Below, piece by piece: positions 35,392 through 43,601 of a stretch of DNA of 64,000 nt. The translations under genes were made by a program, and so were the position numbers. The notes beneath the pieces were generated by a model. That model searched no databases and was not told the origin of the DNA. It saw only the letters and a list, made by a program, of their open reading frames with translations. Position 1 is the first letter of the stretch. Every line of letters starts with the position of its first letter. This DNA comes from Sedimentibacter sp. (GTDB lineage: Bacteria; Bacillota; Clostridia; Tissierellales; Sedimentibacteraceae). The stretch spans positions 72,075 to 136,074 of the forward strand of contig JAHDLA010000010.1 in assembly GCA_018436705.1 (NCBI GenBank), written 5' to 3'.

Positions 35392-36678
35392 ATGATTAAA
35401 AAAATAATTGCCTATCTATTGTTCTTTTCAATTTTTTTATTAATTTTTAGCAAGGCTTATGCCGTCCCCAGTCTTTTGTGTGAAACTGCGGTTCTTATAG
35501 ATGCTGAGACAGGAACCATTCTTGCAGAAAAAGACGCAAGCAAAAAAATGTATCCTGCCAGTCTTACTAAAATAATGACAGCCATACTTGCAATAGAAAT
35601 GGGAGAATTATCAGATGTCATAAAAATCGATGATGATACCCCTTACGAAATTTCTGGAAGCCATATTGCCCTTGAAGCTGGCGAAATACTTACATTAAAA
35701 GATTTGCTCTATGCATTGATGCTGCCTTCAGCTAATGATGCCGCACTTGCAATAGCCAAGCATTACGGCGGCAGCGAAAAAGAATTTGTAGATCTTATGA
35801 ACGAAAAAGCTAAAGAACTCGGTGCCTATAACACACATTTCGTAAATCCTCACGGTCTTCATGACGATAATCATTATACAACAGCTGCAGACCTTGCATT
35901 AATAACCAAGTATGCCATGAATAACGAAACTTTCAGAAAAATCGTTAAAACTGTCAAATATGAAGTTAAGCCAACTAATAAGAAAGATGAAACCCGATAC
36001 TTCGCAACTCTTAACAAGCTGTTACACCCTTCCGGATACGGCCAAATTTGTGTGGACGGCATGTATATAAGTCCCGAGTACGAATATGCAACCGGCGTAA
36101 AAACGGGATACACTCCTGAAGCCGGAAACACCCTTGTAGCAAGTTCCGAAAAAGACGGTACAGAGCTTATAGCTGTTGTAATGAAAGGTGTTTCTCTTGA
36201 AATGTACCAGGATGCACATAATTTGTTTAATTACGGATTCAATGAATATGAAAGCTTAAAACTAGTAAGCAAAAATATGTTTATTCAAAACATACAGGTA
36301 AGCAACGGCGACAGCAGGGAAATATCAGTAATCACCGAAAATGACTGCACAGCTTTAATTAAGAAAGACTCTGAGAACGATGTAGAATCAAAAGTTACCA
36401 TAAACGAAATTGCACTGCCTCTTGAAAAAAACAGTGTTGTAGGAAAAATTGACTATATGTTGGACGGCAACGTTATAGGAACTGTAAACTTGATAACCCC
36501 TACCCATGTTGAAGGTACGCTTACAGAAAAATCAGGAAATAAATTATTTTCTGCCCTAGTAACAGTTATTGGATACACCACCTTATTTCTAATTGCTTTT
36601 TTATTATTTTTAAAAATCTACAACGACTTAAGAATGAAAATTTACAGAAAAAAAAGAAGGAAAAGATACAATAATTAG
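35392..36678 (+). CDS. dacF: D-alanyl-D-alanine carboxypeptidase (DacF/PBP5 type)
   Basis: Class C low-molecular-weight PBP trimming pentapeptides. Signal peptide with hydrophobic core (IIAYLLFFSIFLLIFS) ending near AYAVPS, then SLTKIMTA (SxxK), SAND (SxN) and KTGYTPEAGNTL (KTG). A C-terminal PBP5-like beta domain and a final membrane helix (about 393-412) with a strongly basic tail (KIYRKKRRKRYNN) anchor it. AAGGAG precedes the ATG. Confidence 0.93.
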   Translation: MIKKIIAYLLFFSIFLLIFSKAYAVPSLLCETAVLIDAETGTILAEKDASKKMYPASLTKIMTAILAIEMGELSDVIKIDDDTPYEISGSHIALEAGEILTLKDLLYALMLPSANDAALAIAKHYGGSEKEFVDLMNEKAKELGAYNTHFVNPHGLHDDNHYTTAADLALITKYAMNNETFRKIVKTVKYEVKPTNKKDETRYFATLNKLLHPSGYGQICVDGMYISPEYEYATGVKTGYTPEAGNTLVASSEKDGTELIAVVMKGVSLEMYQDAHNLFNYGFNEYESLKLVSKNMFIQNIQVSNGDSREISVITENDCTALIKKDSENDVESKVTINEIALPLEKNSVVGKIDYMLDGNVIGTVNLITPTHVEGTLTEKSGNKLFSALVTVIGYTTLFLIAFLLFLKIYNDLRMKIYRKKRRKRYNN

Positions 36679-36739
36679 TTAACTAATCTATCTACAACGT
36701 CATTCCACATTTACTTATCTGAACTCATTCTGACAAATA

Positions 36740-36775
36740 AAAATTCAGGTTTTTCAACCTGAATTTTGTATTTTA
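36740..36775. terminator. Bidirectional terminator between dacF and ridA
   Basis: AAAATTCAGGTT (36740-36751), loop TTTC, AACCTGAATTTT (36756-36767), then GTATTTT on the + strand. Confidence 0.75.
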
Positions 36776-36801
36776 ATATTAATTTAGTTGTCGATTCTTA
36801 A

Positions 36802-37185
36802 TTAAATAACAGCTATAGCGTCAATTTCCACGTTTGCGTCCTTTGGAAGTCTGGCTACCTCTACGCAAACTCTTGCAGGTTTAGTGTCACCGAATATTTC
36901 TGCATACATTTCGTTTATTAGTCCAAACTGGTTCATATCCTTGATGAACACTGTGCATTTAACAACATCTTTCAATGATGCTCCTGCCTGCTCCAATATT
37001 GCTTTGACATTCATTAATGAAATTTTTGTCTCTTCTTTAATGTCTCCACCTTTGTAAAGTTCTCCTGTTGCCGGATTAATTGGCAGCTGGCCCGAAACAT
37101 ATATTGTGTTTCCGGCTTTTATTGCCTGTGAATAAGGCCCTACCGCTGCCGGCGCGTTGCTTGTCTGTACTACTGTATTTGACAT
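36802..37185 (-). CDS. ridA: RidA family enamine/imine deaminase
   Basis: Removes reactive 2-aminoacrylate. 127 residues; family elements [38 protein letters not shown] and the active-site Arg in [12 protein letters not shown]. Follows rsfS by nine bases. Confidence 0.96.
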   Translation of the reverse strand: MSNTVVQTSNAPAAVGPYSQAIKAGNTIYVSGQLPINPATGELYKGGDIKEETKISLMNVKAILEQAGASLKDVVKCTVFIKDMNQFGLINEMYAEIFGDTKPARVCVEVARLPKDANVEIDAIAVI

Positions 37186-37194
37186 AATATCCTC

Positions 37195-37563
37195 CTATTT
37201 CCAATTTTTTATACCATATTGTTCAACATCTATTGAGTTATTGTCAAACCACAAAGACTCCAAATCATATACTTCTCTTTCATCTCTGTGAAAAATATGA
37301 ACAATAATGTTATCAGTTTCTAATAAAATCCATCTTCCCGTACCGAAACCTTCTTTATAATAAAAATCTAATCCGGCTTCATATCCTTTTTCTAACACTT
37401 CTTCCCCGATTGCAACAGTCTGACGTTCATTATTTCCACTGCATATTACAAAATAGTCCGTAATTGAGCTGGTTTTTCTTACGTCAAGCACTGTAAAATT
37501 ATACGCCTTCTTATCATTACAGGCTTTTAATATTAATTCTATATTCTTATGGTCTTGATTCAT
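37195..37563 (-). CDS. rsfS: Ribosomal silencing factor RsfS
   Basis: Binds ribosomal protein L14 and blocks subunit joining in starvation. 122 residues with VLDVRKTSSITDYFVICSGNNERQ and the core WILLETDNIIVHIFHRDEREVYDLESLW pattern represented by its ends. It overlaps the end of the nadD-yqeK fusion gene by 17 bases, consistent with the widespread nadD-yqeK-rsfS order. Confidence 0.95.
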   Translation of the reverse strand: MNQDHKNIELILKACNDKKAYNFTVLDVRKTSSITDYFVICSGNNERQTVAIGEEVLEKGYEAGLDFYYKEGFGTGRWILLETDNIIVHIFHRDEREVYDLESLWFDNNSIDVEQYGIKNWK

Positions 37564-38665
37564 TTTGCCTCCTTAGAAATTTTAACGTTTTTAGTGAATC
37601 ATTGTCAAGCTCTAAATTTCTAATTTTCACATATTCTATGGTGCTTTCCAGTGACATTATTATAGCTTTATCAATATTAGTATATGCAGCTTTTCTTATT
37701 TCCGCTATGCCTTCATAATCCCTTTTCGGCTCTATTTTATCCGCAATAAATATGATTTTATCCAGCATGGTCATATTTTCTCTGCCTGTTGTATGATACA
37801 TAATGGCATTTAATATTTCTTCATCTTGTATATTGAAAACATCTCTTGCAACCCTTGCTCCTGTTTTAGAGTGTTCCATATTGTCATCTTTGCCCGACTT
37901 TTTTTTGCCGCAGTCATGCAAAAGCCCTGCTATCTTTGCCTTCTCTGTATCTTCTCCATAATGTACAGCCAGTTTTTCCGCTTCCTCCATAGTTCTTACG
38001 CAGTGTTCATAGAGTCTGGGATTGTACTCTTCGAGTTTCTTTTTCAATTCCCTTAAATCTTTTTTCTCGTTGTATAAATTATTTTTTATTATGTACTGCT
38101 CCACGATATCTGTAATCAAGTACTTTGCAGAGATACCCCTGCTAAATCTATCCCTTATATCGGTAGATGAAATATGAAGCATTGGTATCTGAAGAAGATA
38201 TATTTCCCCGCCTAACTCTTTTTCTATTTTTTCAATCTTTGATTTAACAGCTTCCATGCTTATTCCCGGTCTGGAAACGGCAATGAATCTGCAAAGCTTC
38301 AGAAGTTCTTTCGGTTCACACCAATTAGGCAGTTCAATAACCGCATCAGTCCCAGTTATAAAGTAAAATTCTGTATCGGGATATAATTTGTGCAGTTCTT
38401 TCAGTGTATCAACAGAATAGCATTTTTCTTTTTTCTTAATTTCTATATCAGATACTATGAATTTACTATTTGACATGGTAGCCATGCTCGTCATCATGTA
38501 TCTGTGCAAGGAACTTGTTGCTAACCCGTCTTTATGAGGAGGATTCCCGGAAGGTATAAATATAATTTTGCTAAGTTTATAAATATTCAAGACTTCATTG
38601 GCAACCACCAAATGTCCTAAATGTATAGGATCAAAGGTGCCTCCCATAATTCCAATTTTTCTCAT
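37547..38665 (-). CDS. nadD: NadD-YqeK fusion: nicotinate-nucleotide adenylyltransferase plus HD hydrolase
   Basis: 372 residues joining two enzymes that are separate in most Firmicutes. The first about 200 residues are NadD (GIMGGTFDPIHLGHL, the HxGH motif; PHKDG; ISSTDIR), which makes nicotinate adenine dinucleotide. A basic linker (YNEKKDLRELKKKLE) leads to a YqeK HD domain (AGLLHDCGKKKSG; H and D of the HD pair), likely a diadenosine tetraphosphatase. No internal stop or start with a ribosome site separates them. Start overlaps the PTS gene by four bases (ATGA). Confidence 0.92.
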   Translation of the reverse strand: MRKIGIMGGTFDPIHLGHLVVANEVLNIYKLSKIIFIPSGNPPHKDGLATSSLHRYMMTSMATMSNSKFIVSDIEIKKKEKCYSVDTLKELHKLYPDTEFYFITGTDAVIELPNWCEPKELLKLCRFIAVSRPGISMEAVKSKIEKIEKELGGEIYLLQIPMLHISSTDIRDRFSRGISAKYLITDIVEQYIIKNNLYNEKKDLRELKKKLEEYNPRLYEHCVRTMEEAEKLAVHYGEDTEKAKIAGLLHDCGKKKSGKDDNMEHSKTGARVARDVFNIQDEEILNAIMYHTTGRENMTMLDKIIFIADKIEPKRDYEGIAEIRKAAYTNIDKAIIMSLESTIEYVKIRNLELDNDSLKTLKFLRRQNESRP

Positions 38666-40107
38666 TGTTGATTTAAGCTCCTTTTTATTTTAAAAGTTAC
38701 ATAACTTAAAGAAATTATACCAATCAATACATAAACTGTCAAATTCTTTGACAAATTGTAAGTAGTTAATAGTCTTCCTAATGAAGACCCTAATATTCCT
38801 GAAAAAATATATGAAAAATAAAATTTAATCTTGCTGCTTTTAACAATGTTTATTCTTTCAATTAAGCTCTCCCTGCCTAAATAATACCCTTTCATAAAAC
38901 CTGTATAAGAAATAGCTAATATTATCAGCGCCAGCATAATTACAGGTATGATGGACGCCATATACATGCCGTCAAGACAGAGAAGCACGGACATTGAAAT
39001 AAACAGCGGCGTCAGTACCACCTGGGTGTAAGAATCACCCATCCCTGCAGCTATCCCCATCATTCCTTTTTTCATAAATATAATATTCTTTTCATCGCTA
39101 TTATTCTTAATGTTATTTTCTTCAAGAGATATAATATATCCGTGTATAGGTGTACCTATGTTCGGCTCAGTATTAAAAAATGCACTGTGCCTGTGAACAG
39201 CTTCGTACTGCGCGTCACTGCCGCCATACAGCTTTCTGAATATTCTTTTCATGCTCTGAGCATATGCCATTCCCTGCATCCGTTCAAAGCTGTAGCATGA
39301 ATGTGAAAAATTCATCCACACCGCCCATGAATAAAATAAGTCTGTTTTAGAAATTATGCCGCTTTTTTTTGTTTTATTATAATCTGTCGATATAAGATTT
39401 TTGTCTGACAAGTATGCTAATACAAACAAAAAAACCGCAAAAATAATATAAGAGCTAAAATTTATAATCAACATACTCATAAATAAAAAAATAAAAATCA
39501 GATTGCTCTTTTTGTCCATTTTATACAGAGTATAAAACGTTGAAGTAAATATAAGAAAAAAGCCTGCTAAATACAGTGCATTTCTTATTCCATAAATGTA
39601 TTCCCCAAGCAAAGTTACAACAATGACAGCCGGCACAGCTATAACTGTACTGACAACATATAATAGGATCTGCGGCATAAACCCGTTGTACAAAGTAATA
39701 TCGGGATTTATCTTTTTCGAAAATGCATTATCATATTTTTTCACAAATATGGTATTTATTTTCAGACGGCATTTCCAAATAAGCGTACCTAAGTATCCGA
39801 AAGGATATGCAACAGCCAGCGCTTCAACCGGTGTCAGTCCCAGAAGCACAGAACCCACCGCAGATATAATTGCCGTAAGACACTGATCCGACTTAAGTGA
39901 TCCTCCGGTGGACACAAAATCCATATACAAAATATTAACAACTGCTCCTGCTGCCATGCCTACATAAGGCCTGCCAAGGACAATGCCTGTCAGCAATCCC
40001 GTTACCACAGGCCTGTACAATGTATAATAGCCTACACCAAATGAAAGTGATGTGCTGCTTGCCCAAAAATATAATATACTTAATAAAAAATATTTTTCTA
40101 AATTCAT
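38662..40107 (-). CDS. Mannose-family PTS, fused IIC-IID permease
   Basis: 481 residues combining two normally separate subunits. Residues about 1-225 are IIC (TGLLTGIVLGRPYVGMAAGA, GGSLKSDQCLTAIIS), a polytopic permease. From about 245 is IID (KTDLFYSWAVWMNFSHSCYSFERMQGMAYAQSM, FFNTEPNIGTPIHGYIISLEE), with further helices to the end. It works with the IIB and IIA encoded just upstream. Sugar unknown. Confidence 0.85.
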   Translation of the reverse strand: MNLEKYFLLSILYFWASSTSLSFGVGYYTLYRPVVTGLLTGIVLGRPYVGMAAGAVVNILYMDFVSTGGSLKSDQCLTAIISAVGSVLLGLTPVEALAVAYPFGYLGTLIWKCRLKINTIFVKKYDNAFSKKINPDITLYNGFMPQILLYVVSTVIAVPAVIVVTLLGEYIYGIRNALYLAGFFLIFTSTFYTLYKMDKKSNLIFIFLFMSMLIINFSSYIIFAVFLFVLAYLSDKNLISTDYNKTKKSGIISKTDLFYSWAVWMNFSHSCYSFERMQGMAYAQSMKRIFRKLYGGSDAQYEAVHRHSAFFNTEPNIGTPIHGYIISLEENNIKNNSDEKNIIFMKKGMMGIAAGMGDSYTQVVLTPLFISMSVLLCLDGMYMASIIPVIMLALIILAISYTGFMKGYYLGRESLIERINIVKSSKIKFYFSYIFSGILGSSLGRLLTTYNLSKNLTVYVLIGIISLSYVTFKIKRSLNQQ

Positions 40108-40108
40108 A

Positions 40109-40570
40109 CTATACCATTCTAATTCCTTTATCGTTGGGTAGCATTTTTATTTCAACTTCCGTTTTCTTGGCGATGTCTTTTAAAAGCTTCAGTTCCTCAT
40201 CGCTTAAATAAACAGAATTGTAATACTGTTTTCTCTCAGGAGAACCTCCAAGATTCCCAACATTAATTTTCTTTATTTCTACCCCTGAACAAATCAGCTT
40301 TTTTAAATATTCCACAGTTCTCACTAAAATAAGAATCCTCTCTCCTTCATCGTTTCCCTTTAAATAAGCCTCGCAAACATCTGAAGAAAGAATGTGAATC
40401 TTGATATTATCCGGAACAGCATTTTTTATCAGCAATGACATAAACTCATCATCAGCATACTCATCATCTAAGATAACTATCTCATCTGCCTTAAGATAGG
40501 GTATCCAGGAAACCACAACCTGTCCGTGTAAAAGTCTGTCATCAATCCTGGTCAACACAATATTTTTCAT
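40109..40570 (-). CDS. PTS mannose-family IIB subunit
   Basis: 153 residues. The phospho-accepting His15 lies in RIDDRLLHGQVVVSW, the IIB signature; the rest is the IIB alpha/beta fold (VILDDEYADDEFM, IKKINVGNLGGSPERKQ). It lies one base upstream of the IIC-IID gene. Confidence 0.95.
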   Translation of the reverse strand: MKNIVLTRIDDRLLHGQVVVSWIPYLKADEIVILDDEYADDEFMSLLIKNAVPDNIKIHILSSDVCEAYLKGNDEGERILILVRTVEYLKKLICSGVEIKKINVGNLGGSPERKQYYNSVYLSDEELKLLKDIAKKTEVEIKMLPNDKGIRMV

Positions 40571-40580
40571 TATTCCTCCG

Positions 40581-40979
40581 TTATTCCGCTAAAAATGTCT
40601 CATTAACAAATACTATACTCTTCTTTCCGTTCTTAATTATTTTTTCCGCCAGCTCCTCTAGGCTGTATGTATCTCTGTTCACCGCTATATCAATAAATAG
40701 AGGAAAATTCACTCCGGTAATATGATAAAAATTATTTGCTTTCATGGTTCTTGAAACCGCATTAAAAGGGCTTCCCCCATACATGTCCGTAAACACAATT
40801 AAATCATCACCGGACAAACGCTCTACAGCTTCCTCAACCTTACCCAGCAATTCTTCAAAGTTGTCTCCCTGCTGAAAGGATATACTTTCTGCATTTTCCA
40901 CAGGACCTATTATAAGCTCCGAACTTTTTAATAATTCCTTTCCCAGATTGCCATGTGTTACAATCAAAATATTTATCAT
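40581..40979 (-). CDS. PTS mannose-family IIA subunit
   Basis: 132 residues. The phospho-accepting His9 is in LIVTHGNLGKELL; VFTDMYGGSPFN is the second IIA signature. Takes phosphate from HPr. First gene of the IIA-IIB-IICD-nadD run. Confidence 0.95.
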   Translation of the reverse strand: MINILIVTHGNLGKELLKSSELIIGPVENAESISFQQGDNFEELLGKVEEAVERLSGDDLIVFTDMYGGSPFNAVSRTMKANNFYHITGVNFPLFIDIAVNRDTYSLEELAEKIIKNGKKSIVFVNETFLAE

Positions 40980-41048
40980 AAATTCAACTCCTTTGTTGTA
41001 TTAAAACCATGATACTATATTATAACATAAAAATCCTTCATTGATAGT

Positions 41049-41891
41049 TTATATTTCCTTTTCAATCCATCCGTTTTTTGTCAGATGCCTAATATTCTTA
41101 AATCCAATTGATTTAATCAATCTGTACATTTCTGTAAATTTGCCGTTAATTGCTTCTTTTGAGTGAGCGTCCGAACTTACTGTAACCGGTATTCCTCTTT
41201 CCCTGATAAGCTTAAGAATAAATGTTGACGGATATTGTTCTTCCGTATATCCACGGATAATTCCTCCAGTGTTTATTTCAACTGCAGATTCAGTATTCTT
41301 TATGACATCAAGACATTTTACCACAGATTTGATGTACCAGTCACTATTTTCATCAAACAAAATATTGTTTTTGTTTAACTTCTTGATTAGATCAAAGTGT
41401 CCTATTATTGGAGGTTCATACATTTCGGCCATTTCAGCTAACATGCTGAAATATGTTTCCACAGCAAGCCTTGTACTCCCTCCAAAGCTGTCTTTTATTC
41501 CGGATTGTATTTCTTGAAGATTATAATCCACTGTCCACTTAGTACCGTCGCTGAGTTCCCCCAGGAAATGAACCGAACCGATGTAATAATCCAGCCTTTT
41601 TATTAGAAGTTCTAAAGATTTGTCAAATCCTGTTCTCGGCAAGTAATCCAGTTCCATCCCCAAATAGATTTCAATAATATTTCTGTATTTTTCTTTAAGC
41701 AATAAAATTTCATCGATATATTTTTCAATATTTTTATGCTTAATATTCCAGTCCGTTTCAAATGTCACAGGACCGTGAGTAGAAATTCCTATTGAATGAA
41801 ATCCTGCTTGTACTGCAGATTTAACCATTTCCTCTGCACTGCATGTGCCGTCGCAATAGTCGGTATGAGTGTGTAAATTTGATAAATGCAT
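41049..41891 (-). CDS. PHP-domain phosphoesterase (HisK/HolPase-like)
   Basis: 280 residues with a PHP metal site: NLHTHTDYCDG, GISTHGPV, GMELDYLP, IGSVHFL, IGHFDLIK and VSSDAHSKE, giving the His and Asp ligands of the family. Histidinol-phosphatase-like, but with no his genes nearby the substrate is uncertain. Confidence 0.85.
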   Translation of the reverse strand: MHLSNLHTHTDYCDGTCSAEEMVKSAVQAGFHSIGISTHGPVTFETDWNIKHKNIEKYIDEILLLKEKYRNIIEIYLGMELDYLPRTGFDKSLELLIKRLDYYIGSVHFLGELSDGTKWTVDYNLQEIQSGIKDSFGGSTRLAVETYFSMLAEMAEMYEPPIIGHFDLIKKLNKNNILFDENSDWYIKSVVKCLDVIKNTESAVEINTGGIIRGYTEEQYPSTFILKLIRERGIPVTVSSDAHSKEAINGKFTEMYRLIKSIGFKNIRHLTKNGWIEKEI

Positions 41892-42029
41892 TTATTATCT
41901 CCTATGTGTAGTAAATATATTTTAAATGAAGTTGATAAATTAGTAAAGAAACAATTTAATTTAATTCACCTAATTTGCATTTGCTACGTATATTGATTAT
42001 AAGAAATAAATTAAGTATTGGAGGATAGT

Positions 42030-42653
42030 ATGAATTACCCAAATTATAAAAATATGCCTCATTATGATTCAATGCCGTTCAGTTTTAACTCCGGCTATTA
42101 CCCAGATATGATGCAATATAGAAATCCGTATCCACACATGGCAAACGCTCAGTCAATGCCCGGTGACATGATGCAGGAACTGCCTTTTATGCCTGAAGAT
42201 CTCATGCAGGAGCTGCCATTTATTGACGGAGATACACCGGCGCTTCCAAACATGCCGAGCAGCGGACCAATGCCATTCATTCCCGAAGATCTTAATATTT
42301 ATCCGGGGATTCCGGGATTCCCCAATATTCCAGAATTTCCGGGATTCCCTGCTGTTCCTGAAATGCCCGTAATGCCTGAAATGCCGGTGTCACCTGAAAC
42401 AACTGCTCCGACACCGACGGCTGAAACACCTCAGGAAGACATGACTGAAATGCCGCAATATACCTGCGAGCAGTTAATGGAAATGATGAGGCGCATGAAT
42501 TGCAACATGAACAACATGAATAACATGAACAACATGAATAACATGAACAACATGAACAACATGAACAACATGAACAACATGAACAACATGAACAACATGA
42601 ACAATATGAACAACAATATGAACAACAATACGCAAAACAGAACAATGAGGTAA
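42030..42653 (+). CDS. Pro/Met-rich protein with Asn-Met-Asn repeats
   Basis: 207 residues of low complexity: a Tyr/Asn/Met-rich start, then a Pro/Met/Glu stretch (MPFIPED, MPVMPEMPVSPET), one CEQLMEMMRRM segment, and about a dozen NMN units in a 9-bp DNA repeat. ATG 42030 is chosen; GGAGG lies six bases upstream, so TTG 42018 is less likely. No signal peptide and no homologue recognised. Position directly upstream of sigK suggests a sporulation or coat role, but that is inference. Confidence 0.6.
   Translation: MNYPNYKNMPHYDSMPFSFNSGYYPDMMQYRNPYPHMANAQSMPGDMMQELPFMPEDLMQELPFIDGDTPALPNMPSSGPMPFIPEDLNIYPGIPGFPNIPEFPGFPAVPEMPVMPEMPVSPETTAPTPTAETPQEDMTEMPQYTCEQLMEMMRRMNCNMNNMNNMNNMNNMNNMNNMNNMNNMNNMNNMNNMNNNMNNNTQNRTMR
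42504..42630 (+). repeat. 9-bp in-frame tandem repeat coding Asn-Met-Asn
   Basis: Repeated aac-atg-aac units with a few aat/aac changes. Because the unit is a multiple of three, changes in copy number would change length but not frame. Confidence 0.9.
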
Positions 42654-42656
42654 ATG

Positions 42657-42702
42657 AAATATATGTAATATTCAAAATTAATTTTGAATATTACATATAT
42701 TT
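42657..42702 (+). terminator. Perfect 23-bp palindrome after the repeat gene
   Basis: Arms 42657-42679 and 42680-42702 are exact reverse complements with no spacer. AT-rich, followed by TTATTT. Probable terminator. Confidence 0.6.
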
Positions 42703-42780
42703 ATTTAAGCTGCTGCTTATTAGTCGAATTTTATCATATTTTATATATTTCCGGATAAATAGACGTATTTTTTTATTGTA

Positions 42781-42809
42781 TCAATTATTTAATAAAGTGT
42801 ACATACAGT
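42781..42809 (+). promoter_or_regulatory. Sigma-E-like promoter of sigK
   Basis: CATACAGT (42802-42809) fits the sigma-E minus-10 consensus, about 47 bases before the start codon. The minus-35 (about 42781-42787, 14-base spacing) is weak. Sigma-E control of sigK is established in Bacillus. Confidence 0.45.
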
Positions 42810-42855
42810 TTTTTGAGCCTTTCCGCATATAATGTATAACTCTGGGGGTGGTTTT

Positions 42856-43557
42856 TTGTTAGAAAATATATTGCAGCTCTTGTTTCCATTGTCTATTTTT
42901 ATTTTTGGATACATAACTAATGGGAGTTCCTTTCCTCAGCCTTTAGATAAAGAAGAAGAAGCCGAGCTGATACAGAAATCCAAGGACGGAGATCTGGAAG
43001 CACGCAATATTCTTATAGAAAGGAATCTGAGACTGGTTGCTCATGTAATAAAAAAATATAAGACTGTGGGAATCGACCAGGAGGATTTAATCTCTATAGG
43101 AACTATCGGCTTAATAAAAGCAGTATCTACATTTGACAATAACAAAGGTATACGGCTGGCTACATATGCTGCAAAATGCATAGACAACGAGGTACTCATG
43201 ACTATTAGAAGTGATAAAAAACTAAAAAAAGAGGTTTCTCTTCAGGGACCTCTGGGAACAGACAAGGAAGGAAATAATATCTATCTTATTGATATAATCA
43301 AGTACGAGGGTGAGGAAATCGTAGGAAGGCTTGATAAAGAAGAAAAAATCAAAGCTCTTGATGAACTTCTCGATAAAACACTCCAAAAAAGAGAAAAAAC
43401 AATTATAGAAATGCGTTACGGCATAAGAAACAACGAGCACAAAACACAGAGAGAAATAGCAAAAATGCTGGGTATTTCCCGTTCCTATGTTTCCAGAATC
43501 GAAAAAAAAGCTTTAAAAAAGCTTTATGACGCTTTAGTATCAAATGTTGGAAATTAG
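42856..43557 (+). CDS. sigK: Pro-sigma-K, late mother-cell sigma factor
   Basis: 233 residues. A hydrophobic pro-sequence (LLENILQLLFPLSIFIFGYI) precedes FPQPL, the junction region where B. subtilis pro-sigma-K is trimmed. Region 2 (EDLISIGTIGLIKAVSTFD, LATYAAKCIDNEVLM) and region 4 (TQREIAKMLGISRSYVSRIEKKAL) follow. The TTG at 42856 is chosen over ATG 42832, because GGGGGTGG (42844-42851) sits just upstream and inside the longer frame. The gene is not split by a skin element. Confidence 0.93.
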   Translation: MLENILQLLFPLSIFIFGYITNGSSFPQPLDKEEEAELIQKSKDGDLEARNILIERNLRLVAHVIKKYKTVGIDQEDLISIGTIGLIKAVSTFDNNKGIRLATYAAKCIDNEVLMTIRSDKKLKKEVSLQGPLGTDKEGNNIYLIDIIKYEGEEIVGRLDKEEKIKALDELLDKTLQKREKTIIEMRYGIRNNEHKTQREIAKMLGISRSYVSRIEKKALKKLYDALVSNVGN

Positions 43558-43566
43558 AACTACATA

Positions 43567-43600
43567 AAGAGCTGCGGCATGATGGCCTGCAGCTCCTTAT
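43567..43600. terminator. Convergent terminator between sigK and the U32 gene
   Basis: GAGCTGC (43569-43575) pairs with GCAGCTC (43589-43595), extended with a bulge; a short T-rich tail follows on the + strand. Confidence 0.6.
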
Positions 43601-43601
43601 A

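Noticed and set aside
42292..42675. Cys/Ser- and Leu/Phe/Met-repeat frames on the - strand
   Set aside because: They are antisense readings of the 9-bp Asn-Met-Asn repeat, not real proteins.
42856..43557. A skin element interrupting sigK
   Set aside because: The sigK frame is continuous from pro-sequence to region 4; no recombinase is nearby.
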